The notes beneath the pieces are model-generated. The model ran no database searches and was not told the origin of the DNA. It saw only the letters and a list, made by a program, of their open reading frames with translations. Source: WFZT01 sp964398355 (GTDB lineage: Bacteria; Hydrothermota; Hydrothermia; B15-G9; WFZT01). Taken from it: DNA of 8,233 bases. Below, one piece after another: positions 1 through 6,215 of this stretch. The stretch lies in assembly GCA_964398355.1 (NCBI GenBank), contig CAYNMM010000115.1, positions 1-8,233 of the forward strand, read 5' to 3'. A program made the position numbers and the translations under genes. Numbering within the stretch: position 1 is the stretch's first letter; every line of letters starts with the position of its first letter.

Positions 1-6
1 ACCCGG

Positions 7-1299
7 TTAGTTGATTTGTTCGGCGAGTAGATCACCTGTTTCATCCACCTTCAGGATCCTTGATCTAACAATTGGTCCATTCTTCGCCTTTTTAAACTTT
101 ACAATGAAGTCTATCTCAGGTGCATCATACTCTGTACGTCCTTCTGTATCTGCATCCAGCAAAACTTTGATCTCTTTACCGACAAAATTCTCCTGTACTT
201 CGATCATAATGTCCTGCACGGTTAATGAAAGCTCAGTTATTCTGTCATTGATAATCTCATCTGGAACCTTGTTTGGTAGTCGATGGGATGCTGCCTCATT
301 CTCATCTGAATACGGAAAAATAGCTATTCTTTCGGGCCTGTAATCATTGATAAATGATATGAGCTCTCTGAAATCACTTTCATCCTCCTCTGGAAAACCG
401 ACAATAACTTCGGTTCTTATATAAAAATCTGGCAAATTTTTCCTGATTAAAGAGAGTGCTTTTTCGACTCCTTTTCTCCCACCTGCTCTACGCATCAACC
501 GGAGAATTTTATCAGAAGCATGCTGAATCGGTACGTGCAAATATTTCGCGACTTTATCACTCTCTGCAATTGCATCCAGCAATTTCTTATTGATACTCGA
601 CGGATACAGGTAGAGGAGCCTTATCCATTCGATGCCAGGGATTTTATTCAACTCTCTTACCAACCTGTCAAGTGACGGTTTGCCGTAAATATCGTACCCG
701 TAAAGTGTTAGATCCTGAGCGACAAGGATGACCTCCTTTATTCCTAAATGAGCGAGGGAGTACGCCTCATCAACAATTTCCTCGATTTTTCTTGAACGAT
801 ATCTACCTCTCATCTTTGGAATGATGCAAAAAGCACACCTTCGGTTGCATCCTTCAGAGACTTTTATATATGCATAGTTTGAAGAAAGTAGAACTCGCGG
901 TTCCCTACCAGTGTAAATCCATCGGGAGGTCAAAATTCTTTTGATTCCTGCTTTTTTCTTCAAAATTTCTGCTAATTCGGGTTCTTGATCAATCCCTAAA
1001 ATTAAGTCAATATCCGGGAAAAACTTTTTTATATTCCTTCTGAATCTCTGAATGAGGCAACCCGTGACAACAATTTTTCTGATCTTTCCTTGTCTCTTTA
1101 ATTCAATTAGTCTCCTGAAGGTACTAAAAGATTCATCCACTGCGTCTTGAATGAATCCGCATGTATTAACTACGACGAAATCAAAGTTGTCGGAATAAGG
1201 ATCGTATTCAAAACCGGCATTTTCCAGCAGGCCAATGAGAACCTCCGAGTCAACTTGATTTTTAGGGCATCCAAGAGAGATGACCGAGAAATTCTTCAT
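7..1299 (-). CDS. rimO: Ribosomal protein S12 methylthiotransferase RimO
   Basis: This is a radical-SAM enzyme of the MiaB/RimO family, which adds a methylthio group to a conserved aspartate of ribosomal protein S12 using SAM and two iron-sulfur clusters. Seen in the sequence: the N-terminal methylthiotransferase domain begins SLGCPKN and has three cluster cysteines (about C11, C47 in NTCGF, C81 in TGC). The radical-SAM motif CxxxCxxC is at C151, C155 and C158 in SEGCNRRCAFC. A TRAM-like region fills the last 60 residues or so. SLGCPKN and the GFIQDAVDES stretch favour RimO over the tRNA enzyme MiaB. The ATG at 1299 gives 430 residues, the usual family length. It overlaps the stop of the upstream phosphoesterase gene by one base (TGATG), so translation is probably coupled. 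A TTG one codon earlier lies across that stop and is less likely. It is the last gene of the operon visible here. Confidence 0.95.
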   Translation of the reverse strand: MKNFSVISLGCPKNQVDSEVLIGLLENAGFEYDPYSDNFDFVVVNTCGFIQDAVDESFSTFRRLIELKRQGKIRKIVVTGCLIQRFRRNIKKFFPDIDLILGIDQEPELAEILKKKAGIKRILTSRWIYTGREPRVLLSSNYAYIKVSEGCNRRCAFCIIPKMRGRYRSRKIEEIVDEAYSLAHLGIKEVILVAQDLTLYGYDIYGKPSLDRLVRELNKIPGIEWIRLLYLYPSSINKKLLDAIAESDKVAKYLHVPIQHASDKILRLMRRAGGRKGVEKALSLIRKNLPDFYIRTEVIVGFPEEDESDFRELISFINDYRPERIAIFPYSDENEAASHRLPNKVPDEIINDRITELSLTVQDIMIEVQENFVGKEIKVLLDADTEGRTEYDAPEIDFIVKFKKAKNGPIVRSRILKVDETGDLLAEQIN

Positions 1300-2030
1300 C
1301 AATAGCCCATCTCCAGTCGATAGGCAAGAGGTTCTGGAAGGCCTGCATCTACGATCTTCTTCATAGCTGTTTTGACGTCATATTCTACTCTGTACTGTAT
1401 ATAAAAATTCTCATCGGAGTCGTAAATTCCAAAGCTTGCCCGCCAATCTCTATCTCGGGGTTGTCCCACGCTTCCAGGATTTATCATGTACCTGTTGTCC
1501 TTTATCATGTAAATCTCATTCTGTTCTATTCTCTTGACATCTCCTTCTCTATTTTTCTCAAAAATCATAGGTATATGCGTGTGTCCATAGAACCCAATTT
1601 CTTCTCTCATAAATTTGAACTGATATCTTGCCTCATATTCGTCAAAAATGTATGTCCAGTTTTCAGGTTTCTCCCATTCAGCGTGGGTAATCTCAAATCC
1701 CTCGAAAGGTGAGATTTTATAAGGTAAATTTCTCAACCAGATCTTGTGTGCTTCAGTGAGGTTAGATGCAGTCCATTCAATTGCTTCTCTTGCATAAATA
1801 TTCATGTACTTCCTTTCTTCAACGTTGACAACGGCTTCATCGTGATTACCTTTAACCACAAATGCTCCCATGAGTTTTACCTTCTCTATGCATTCACCTG
1901 GATCAGCACCATACCCAACAACATCTCCGAGGACGAGAATAGCGTCATATCCTATCTCTTCAATTTTTTTCAACACACTGTTCAGTGCCTCCAGATTCCC
2001 GTGGATATCTGAAATAAGAGCGAACCTCAT
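1299..2030 (-). CDS. Calcineurin-like metallophosphoesterase (YfcE/MJ0936-like)
   Basis: This is a two-metal phosphoesterase of 243 residues, probably cytoplasmic because no signal peptide or membrane segment is visible. The full metal-binding set is present: DxH at D8/H10, GD at D36, GNHD at 61-64, a histidine at H116 (THAEW), and GHTH at 149-152. The stretch NPGSVGQPRD near 184-193 is typical of the small bacterial and archaeal metallophosphatase group. The substrate cannot be read from the sequence; relatives act on phosphodiesters or nucleotides. The start overlaps the nusB stop by four bases (ATGA), and AGGAGGAG lies about six bases upstream, so this start is secure. The stop overlaps the rimO ATG. 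The placement suggests co-expression with translation and ribosome genes, but a shared function is only inferred. Confidence 0.9.
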   Translation of the reverse strand: MRFALISDIHGNLEALNSVLKKIEEIGYDAILVLGDVVGYGADPGECIEKVKLMGAFVVKGNHDEAVVNVEERKYMNIYAREAIEWTASNLTEAHKIWLRNLPYKISPFEGFEITHAEWEKPENWTYIFDEYEARYQFKFMREEIGFYGHTHIPMIFEKNREGDVKRIEQNEIYMIKDNRYMINPGSVGQPRDRDWRASFGIYDSDENFYIQYRVEYDVKTAMKKIVDAGLPEPLAYRLEMGY

Positions 2031-2467
2031 GATTTCTCCTCCTGCTTAAATCCCAGCTTTATGGCGATATTATCGAGAACCCCATTTACAAATCTTCCTG
2101 ACTCCTCAGTGGAGAAGAGCTTGGCGATTTCTATAGCCTCTGAAATTGAAACCTTGAAAGGGACTTCATCTATACCAAGCATCTCGCCTACAGCAATTCT
2201 GAGGATGGATCTATCAACTGTTGTGATACGCTCAAGGGGCCAGTTTAGGGTAGTCTGGTCAATTAATCTGTCTATCTCCTCCAGATTGGATTCCACAGAT
2301 TCGAGTATCTTGTTTGTGAACTTTCGGACATCTTCTGGCGGATTCTCCCTGTTATAAATATCCTTGATAGCCTCACTTAAAGGTTCATCAAGCAGGTCAA
2401 ATCTATAAAGGGCCTCAAGAGCGAGAACCCTGCTCAGCCTTCTTCCCGTGAACTGATAGTATCCCAT
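2027..2467 (-). CDS. nusB: Transcription antitermination protein NusB
   Basis: NusB is a small all-helical RNA-binding protein. With NusE (ribosomal protein S10) it binds boxA RNA in rRNA leaders and prevents premature termination. The 146 residues match the family length. The N-terminal helix has the usual RR...ALEALY pattern, and the C-terminal signature SGRFVNGVLDNIA (about 124-136) is highly characteristic. An internal VDRSILRIAVGEML segment fits the conserved helix before it. The reading frame starts 34 bases inside the 3' end of hisC. GGAGG lies about 13 bases upstream of the ATG, which is rather far, so coupling to hisC translation is likely. No better in-frame start is visible downstream before the conserved arginines. 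Confidence 0.95.
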   Translation of the reverse strand: MGYYQFTGRRLSRVLALEALYRFDLLDEPLSEAIKDIYNRENPPEDVRKFTNKILESVESNLEEIDRLIDQTTLNWPLERITTVDRSILRIAVGEMLGIDEVPFKVSISEAIEIAKLFSTEESGRFVNGVLDNIAIKLGFKQEEKS

Positions 2468-3558
2468 TTTCTGATCACATCCTCCAGTGCTGAAAGAAAT
2501 TGGTCTGTCTGATGGTCATCTCCTATGGTAACCCTTATTCCCATAGGAAGTTCATAGGCATCAAGAGGTCTCACAATTATCCCATAATTTAATAACATTT
2601 CGAACAGCCTCTTTCCCGGTATTTTTGTTTCCAGATATATAAAGTTTCCCTGTGTTGGTATATATTTTACACCAAGTTCTTCAAACTTTTTATACATTTT
2701 GAACTTATTCCGTTCATTAGATGCCCTTGATTTTTGTACGTGTAATGTGTCTTTCAATGCCGAAATACCGGCAACAACAGCAGTTCTCGAAACACTAAAC
2801 GGAAATCTTACGTGCTCGAATTTCTCTATTATTTCAGGCGAGGTTATCGCATATCCAAGTCTAAGTCCAGCGAGTCCGTAAATTTTTGAGAAGGTGCGAA
2901 TGATAACGACATTTCCACGGTCGATGTAATTAATAGTCTTCGGATAATCACTCGCAGTTACGTATTCATAATAAGCTTCATCAAATACGACAAGAATATC
3001 CTCTGGGACTTGTTCAAGGAAATATTCGACCTCCGCCTTTGTCAAATAACTGCCCGTTGGATTGTTAGGATTGCAAATGTAAACAATGGATGTGTCTCTT
3101 GTTATTGAGGAGAGGATTCCCTCGAGGTCGATTTTTAGCCCTTTTCTCATGGGAACCTGGATAACGTTGGCCCCCACAATCTTGCCTGAAATTTTGTAAA
3201 TTTGGAAGGTGTGGCGGGATGTTACAAGAGTACTCTTTTCGTTTAGAAATGCGAGCGATAGAAACAGGAAGATTTCACTCGAACCATTCCCCACAGCGAT
3301 ATTCTCTGGTTTGACCTTCCATTTTTCTGAGAGAGCACGTTTCAATTCAGAATATGTATTGTCAGGATAGATGTTTAAGTTAGGTAGCTCATTTTTAACG
3401 GCTTCGATGGCAAGTGGTGAGGGGCCAAGAGGATTCTCATTGGAAGAGAGTTTTACGATTTTTTCTTCCGAAATGCCGTGGGATCTTACAAGTTCCTCTG
3501 TGGTTGTTACTCCCGGCACGTAAACCGGCACATCGTCAATATATGTATTGTATCTCAT
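2434..3558 (-). CDS. hisC: Histidinol-phosphate aminotransferase
   Basis: This is a PLP-dependent class I/II aminotransferase of 374 residues that converts imidazole-acetol phosphate and glutamate to L-histidinol phosphate in histidine synthesis. Relatives may also act on aromatic amino acids or cobalamin precursors. Visible motifs: SSNENPLGPSP (39-49), the NPNNPTG loop (163-169), DEAYYEY (193-199) with the cofactor-pairing aspartate, and TFSK with the Schiff-base lysine K225. The GLAGLRLGYA stretch follows at 228-237, and IRVTIG near the C-terminus carries the substrate carboxylate-binding arginine. The ATG overlaps the upstream stop by one base (TAATG). No other his gene is in the window, so a housekeeping role in histidine synthesis rests on family membership alone. 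HisC is the best call within the fold, but the exact substrate is not proven. Confidence 0.9.
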   Translation of the reverse strand: MRYNTYIDDVPVYVPGVTTTEELVRSHGISEEKIVKLSSNENPLGPSPLAIEAVKNELPNLNIYPDNTYSELKRALSEKWKVKPENIAVGNGSSEIFLFLSLAFLNEKSTLVTSRHTFQIYKISGKIVGANVIQVPMRKGLKIDLEGILSSITRDTSIVYICNPNNPTGSYLTKAEVEYFLEQVPEDILVVFDEAYYEYVTASDYPKTINYIDRGNVVIIRTFSKIYGLAGLRLGYAITSPEIIEKFEHVRFPFSVSRTAVVAGISALKDTLHVQKSRASNERNKFKMYKKFEELGVKYIPTQGNFIYLETKIPGKRLFEMLLNYGIIVRPLDAYELPMGIRVTIGDDHQTDQFLSALEDVIRKWDTISSREEG

Positions 3559-5300
3559 TAATCTTTCATCCTGCTACCCTGTTCAACCACTGTGAAGATC
3601 CATCCTGCAACTTCGCCTGGATCAATTGATGTCTCATTGTTGGCTTCTGTTGGCCAGAAATCTTCACTTCTATCAAAATAAGAACTGGTGTCACCTTCTG
3701 AAAGTTTTTTCTCCTCAAGAATCATTTTGAACCAGTTCTGCCACTGAGCCATATTCTCCGGTGTGAGATCGACCCATTCATTGTGTCTGAAGTGTTTTAT
3801 ATTTTCATCTGTGACCTTCCATGGACGATCAGCCCAGAATTTTCTTTTGTAGGTAACTTCATTTTTTGCAAACAGGAGTTTTCGCCCATTTGACATTAAA
3901 ATTGGGATACCTACAGAAACGATCCAGCTCCTTAAATCTTTATTCTCCTGAATCTCTTTTTCGGTGATCAACGAGAGTTTCTCAGGAGTAACCGACAGTG
4001 CCTTTTCCATGGTCCCGACGGTGTTTTTAAGGATGTAGGCCTCAAAAATCAATTTTGTCAATCTTGGAGGGCCAAGGATTTCAAAGGCAATACTTTCACG
4101 GCCGGTTTTAATTTTTTCTTCCTCAAGTTTTTTAATTGCAAACTTACGGAGGAATCCAGCTCTATAGGTAGAGCCCATGACAGAGCCGTCAAGTGCGTCT
4201 ATCACGTCTTTTGATGTGTTTCCACCTTTGATCTCGAGAAGTGTATTCTTCGCGATTTCTTCAGGTGTGACAGCTTGCATCTGGCCCAGTGTTGTGATTG
4301 CCTTAAATTCTTCAAGGGAGAACACACCATTCTCGCCGGTGTCAATAAAAACAGCTTTTAGGGGTACGTTCAGTGGCTTGCCGACATTAAATTTTTTGTA
4401 GTCAAAAATTTCTCCTTCTTTTAGCTCTACAGCCTCATCGGGTGGACAGTCATATCGATAAATAGTTTGACCACGTTTTTTTATTTCTCCTGATGAAATT
4501 CTTTTCCATGCAATGAGTGACGCGGGCTTTATTTCTTTTATAATGGGGGCATCTGGGGTTCGTGCCATCAGAAACAAAAGAAGAGTTTGAGCACCTGCCA
4601 CTGCTGATTTTGAAAGTAACACCCTCGATGGTCTTTCCTCACCATGTGTGTAAGGAATATTTAATCCCATTCCTCCTGTGCCTGTGGTTCCTATTTTCAC
4701 GTACATCTGAGTTTTGTTATCCATCATTGCACGATATAGGATCTGAATATGTCTGACCAGCTGTGGGATGTATAGACTTGTTACAAGTCTTGCTACACTA
4801 ACAGGGAATTCTTTACTCGAGAAATCACCGGTGTCGAGATAAGTTTTTACTTCAGTCGCGGCAGAATAAATGTCCTGATATGCGAGAGCTGTTGCCGTGT
4901 TTATTGCGTCGATAATGATTTCAGGTTTATGGCGGTGTATGATTTTATAAAGATGAGAATTGTGGACGATATCATCTGTTATTTCCCCCAGCACATCTTC
5001 CATGACTTTATCACGATATTCAGGGGTATTGAGGATTTCCTCGCGAGATAGACCCACAAGCTCTTCTCTTACAAATATGTTGCCTGATTCAGGAACGAAT
5101 TCAGTTGTAGGTCTGTCACTATCCTTGAAGACCCTTTTTATGTAGGATTTTAATTCCTTTATTGCGTCTTCACTCTCTTCTTTAAAGAGGGAAGAAATAA
5201 TGAGCTTTTTAGGATTTTCATGGAGCATTTTTTTTGCGATGGCCAGACCAACCTGACCAGCTCCACCAAGCAGTAGAATGGTTTTTCCTCTAATATCCAT
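3558..5300 (-). CDS. Rossmann-fold NAD(P)-binding protein, SDR-like, unknown function
   Basis: This is the first gene of the operon, 580 residues. The N-terminus is a clear dinucleotide-binding fold: a beta strand (KTILLL), the glycine motif GGAGQVG at 12-18, then a helix. A hydrophobic strand with conserved-looking PEIIIDAINTATALA follows at about 126-140, as in short-chain or epimerase-type reductases. An unusual glycine-rich segment, GTTGTGGMGLNIPYTHGEE, lies at about 204-222. The remaining 350 residues have no motif I recognise. No signal peptide or transmembrane segment is evident. The length is about twice that of a simple SDR, so a second domain is likely. CAGGAGGAT lies eight bases upstream of the ATG, which fixes the start. 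Saccharopine-dehydrogenase-like or epimerase-like are alternative labels. The reaction is not assignable, although its place ahead of hisC suggests a metabolic role. Confidence 0.7.
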   Translation of the reverse strand: MDIRGKTILLLGGAGQVGLAIAKKMLHENPKKLIISSLFKEESEDAIKELKSYIKRVFKDSDRPTTEFVPESGNIFVREELVGLSREEILNTPEYRDKVMEDVLGEITDDIVHNSHLYKIIHRHKPEIIIDAINTATALAYQDIYSAATEVKTYLDTGDFSSKEFPVSVARLVTSLYIPQLVRHIQILYRAMMDNKTQMYVKIGTTGTGGMGLNIPYTHGEERPSRVLLSKSAVAGAQTLLLFLMARTPDAPIIKEIKPASLIAWKRISSGEIKKRGQTIYRYDCPPDEAVELKEGEIFDYKKFNVGKPLNVPLKAVFIDTGENGVFSLEEFKAITTLGQMQAVTPEEIAKNTLLEIKGGNTSKDVIDALDGSVMGSTYRAGFLRKFAIKKLEEEKIKTGRESIAFEILGPPRLTKLIFEAYILKNTVGTMEKALSVTPEKLSLITEKEIQENKDLRSWIVSVGIPILMSNGRKLLFAKNEVTYKRKFWADRPWKVTDENIKHFRHNEWVDLTPENMAQWQNWFKMILEEKKLSEGDTSSYFDRSEDFWPTEANNETSIDPGEVAGWIFTVVEQGSRMKD

Positions 5301-5424
5301 GTGAGAATCCTCCTGTTTTTTTGATTTCAGAGATGTAAAGGTTCGAAAACGTCAGGGTAGGGTAGAGGTTCCACCCTTCTGCAGGAAGGTAAAGAGATTT
5401 AGAAATTTTAAATGAACCCATGCG
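5301..5424 (-). other. 5' leader of the minus-strand operon
   Basis: This is the stretch between the predicted transcription start (about 5424) and the first gene. It contains a short dyad at 5375-5389 (CCTTC, a five-base loop, GAAGG on the plus strand). It also holds an open frame of 43 codons on the minus strand starting with ATG at 5421 and ending at 5290, out of frame with and overlapping the main gene. That ATG lies only two to four bases from the predicted transcript start and has no ribosome site, so it would be leaderless if used. No known riboswitch or T-box pattern was recognised. Confidence 0.35.
5307..5315 (-). promoter_or_regulatory. Shine-Dalgarno site of the 580-residue gene
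   Basis: Read on the minus strand, CAGGAGGAT lies six bases before the ATG whose first base is 5300. It is close to the full anti-16S complement and decides the start of the operon's first gene. Confidence 0.8.
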
Positions 5425-5430
5425 ATTCAA

Positions 5431-5460
5431 GTTATAAACTAAGGAGAGCAAACCTGTCAA
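5431..5460 (-). promoter_or_regulatory. Sigma70-type promoter of the five-gene operon
   Basis: On the minus strand, TTGACA (5460-5455, a perfect -35) is followed by an 18-base spacer and TATAAC (5436-5431, five of six to the -10 consensus). A start near 5424 is expected. It faces the operon, and no other comparably good site was seen upstream of the first gene. Confidence 0.65.
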
Positions 5461-5466
5461 CCATGC

Positions 5467-5495
5467 TTGAAAGTTTAGAGTTGACCTGATATAAT
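5467..5495 (+). promoter_or_regulatory. Sigma70-type promoter of tRNA-Asn
   Basis: TTGAAA (5467-5472) and TATAAT (5490-5495, a perfect -10) are separated by exactly 17 bases, with an extended -10 TG at 5487-5488. The predicted start, about 5501-5503, leaves roughly eight bases before the tRNA. Its -35 box lies only six bases from the -35 box of the divergent operon promoter. Confidence 0.75.
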
Positions 5496-5510
5496 AATAG
5501 CGCTAAAGGT

Positions 5511-5586
5511 TCCCCGGTAGCTCAACAGGTAGAGCACCTGGCTGTTAACCAGGGGGTTGGGGGTTCGAAACCCTCCCGGGGAGCCA
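5511..5586 (+). tRNA. tRNA-Asn (anticodon GTT)
   Basis: A complete cloverleaf can be drawn by hand. The acceptor stem is TCCCCGG (5511-5517) with CCGGGGA (5576-5582). The D stem is GCTC/GAGC (5520-5523, 5532-5535). The anticodon stem is CCTGG/CCAGG (5537-5541, 5549-5553) around loop CTGTTAA, with anticodon GTT at 5544-5546. The T stem is 5559-5563 with 5571-5575 (one G-T pair) around TTCGAAA. G at 5583 is the discriminator and the CCA is encoded at 5584-5586. It stands alone and is the boundary between the housekeeping half and the AT-rich accessory half. No copy of its 3' end was found downstream in the window. Confidence 0.97.
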
Positions 5587-5807
5587 TTTTGATGGCTGTT
5601 TCAAACTCCTTCAAAGTGTCCTTCCGACTTACCTGCACAAGGGGGAAAGAGGAAAAATAAAAATTTCTATTAATCCTATTCCGGATTTAAGATGAAGTCC
5701 CTCCACACCCGCATAGAAAAAGGAAATAACTTGACTTTTCGCTTTCCTTTGTTTTACACACGCTATATCATATTAACTAAACATTTGGTAAATGTGGGTA
5801 GCTTAAA
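5587..5807 (+). other. Intergenic stretch between tRNA-Asn and the first accessory gene
   Basis: No convincing gene was seen in these 221 bases. A small hairpin AGCCAT-TTTG-ATGGCT (5582-5597) overlaps the tRNA 3' end and lacks a T-run, so it is a poor terminator. An eight-base perfect inverted repeat, AAAGGAAA (5719-5726) with TTTCCTTT (5743-5750), is followed by GTTTT and encloses TTGACT (5731-5736). It could be a weak terminator, or TTGACT could be a -35 box without a good -10 (TACACA at 18 bases). TATCAT (5766-5771) is a possible -10 without a good -35. The promoter for the accessory genes is therefore unresolved. Confidence 0.4.
5781..5795. repeat. Perfect inverted repeat, possible operator or recombination arm
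   Basis: ACATTT and AAATGT flank a three-base centre (GGT). The element sits about 50 bases before the first accessory gene. A second, outer pair, TTAAC (5773-5777) and GTTAA (5808-5812), encloses it, so the 44-base stretch 5771-5814 could fold into one stem with unequal arms. It may be an operator, or part of a degenerate integron site whose heptamer is GTTAAGT (5808-5814). Confidence 0.35.
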
Positions 5808-5826
5808 GTTAAGTTTTGCTTATTGC

Positions 5827-5834
5827 AAAAGGAG
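5827..5834 (+). promoter_or_regulatory. Shine-Dalgarno site selecting the ATG at 5844
   Basis: AAAAGGAG lies nine bases before ATG 5844. An in-frame TTG at 5823 is upstream of this site and has no ribosome site of its own, so the ATG start is preferred. Confidence 0.7.
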
Positions 5835-5843
5835 CTGAAATTA

Positions 5844-6050
5844 ATGGGGAAAGAGCTTTCTAAGACAATAACCCTTGATGGGACAGACAGACATCTACAA
5901 ATAGGAAACTCCACTCTTTACAAAATAGTAAAGGGAAACAAGCTCCCTGTTGTAAAAATTGAGGATGTTGCAAATAACACAATTATAATTCGAGTTCCTT
6001 ATAATCAGGAGTTAATAAAGAAAATAAAAGTAATCCTGGGAAGACGATGA
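5844..6050 (+). CDS. Small basic protein of unknown function (68 residues)
   Basis: This is an unrecognised protein of 68 residues, starting MGKELSK. It is lysine-rich and ends GRR, with no signal peptide or membrane segment. The pattern suggests two or three beta strands (about LYKIVKG, VVKIEDV, TIIIRVPY) followed by a short basic helix (QELIKKIKVIL). The stretch STLYKIVKGNKLPVVKI faintly resembles the wing-helix segment of excisionase-like DNA-binding domains (S-T-hydrophobic-Y-K...G-K-L-P), but it is too weak to name. It is the first gene after tRNA-Asn and lies in AT-rich DNA. GTTAAGT at 5808 and a good ribosome site precede it. An attC-like structure begins 46 bases after its stop, so it may be the single gene of a cassette of about 370 bases. 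Confidence 0.6.
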   Translation: MGKELSKTITLDGTDRHLQIGNSTLYKIVKGNKLPVVKIEDVANNTIIIRVPYNQELIKKIKVILGRR

Positions 6051-6076
6051 AATGCAGGGGAAAATTGAGGTGGAAT

Positions 6077-6214
6077 ATGACCAAAAACAAAAATAGTCAC
6101 CCAGAGGGATGTATTTGCGAACAGTTCGCATATCTTCTATATTTAGAAGTATATCCAAATAGTTCGGATATGAATGAGTTAGGTGACATGCTTACAAAAG
6201 AAAGGAGCAGATAA
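6077..6214 (+). CDS. Possible 45-residue small protein upstream of the HNH gene
   Basis: This is a short open frame from ATG 6077 to TAA 6214. GAGGTG lies four bases upstream, and the stop is one base short of the next ATG at 6216. The product begins MTKNKNSHPEGCICEQF and has a hydrophobic centre (FAYLLYLEVYP) and a charged end (MLTKERSR). It looks protein-like and its layout would couple it to the HNH gene. However, it lies almost entirely over the attC-like structure at 6096-6187, and a 45-codon open frame can arise by chance. Two readings compete: a real small gene in an operon, or recombination-site DNA that happens to be open. No family is recognised. Confidence 0.35.
   Translation: MTKNKNSHPEGCICEQFAYLLYLEVYPNSSDMNELGDMLTKERSR
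6096..6187 (+). other. Degenerate attC-like palindromic structure
   Basis: The outer boxes GTCACC (6096-6101) and GGTGAC (6182-6187) are perfect inverted repeats 92 bases end to end, and the right one contains the integron-type heptamer GTTAGGT (6178-6184, GTTRRRY). Inside, 6108-6122 pairs imperfectly with 6162-6176 (GCGAAC against GTTCGG in the core). At the tip is a hairpin CTTCTA-TATT-TAGAAG (6134-6149) extended by ATAT on both sides. The expected left core ending in AAC is poor here (CACCCAG), and this is the main argument against it. A TGCGAAC-A-GTTCGCA palindrome (6115-6129) offers an alternative local fold. If real, it is the 3' site of the 68-residue gene's cassette. Confidence 0.35.
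6178..6189 (+). repeat. Left copy of 12-base direct repeat flanking the HNH gene
   Basis: GTTAGGTGACAT matches GTTAGGCGACAT at 7909-7920 at 11 of 12 positions. The two copies are 1731 bases apart in the same orientation. Each is followed by CAAAAG and a ribosome site for the next gene. This is the layout expected of integron core sites bounding one cassette. Confidence 0.6.
6201..6207 (+). promoter_or_regulatory. Shine-Dalgarno site selecting the ATG at 6216
   Basis: AAAGGAG lies eight bases before ATG 6216. An in-frame GTG at 6183 falls inside the repeat GTTAGGTGACAT with no ribosome site, so the protein starts MGSLYL and not eleven residues earlier. Confidence 0.8.
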
Positions 6215-6215
6215 A

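Noticed and set aside
1297..1302. TTG at 1302 as the rimO start.
   Set aside because: The adjacent in-frame ATG at 1299 forms a standard TGATG coupling with the upstream stop and removes only one residue.
11..5145. Several plus-strand open frames of 60-110 codons lying antisense to the minus-strand operon.
   Set aside because: Each lies opposite a well-recognised gene, none has a family motif or good ribosome site, and they are expected shadows of coding sequence.
5481..5495. TTGACC at 5481 as the tRNA promoter -35 box.
   Set aside because: It is only three bases from the TATAAT box. TTGAAA at 5467 has the correct 17-base spacing.
5823..5843. TTG at 5823 as the start of the first accessory gene.
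   Set aside because: It lies before the AAAAGGAG ribosome site that is correctly spaced for ATG 5844.
6183..6215. GTG at 6183 as the start of the HNH protein.
   Set aside because: It falls within the core-site-like repeat, has no ribosome site, and ATG 6216 has AAAGGAG eight bases upstream.
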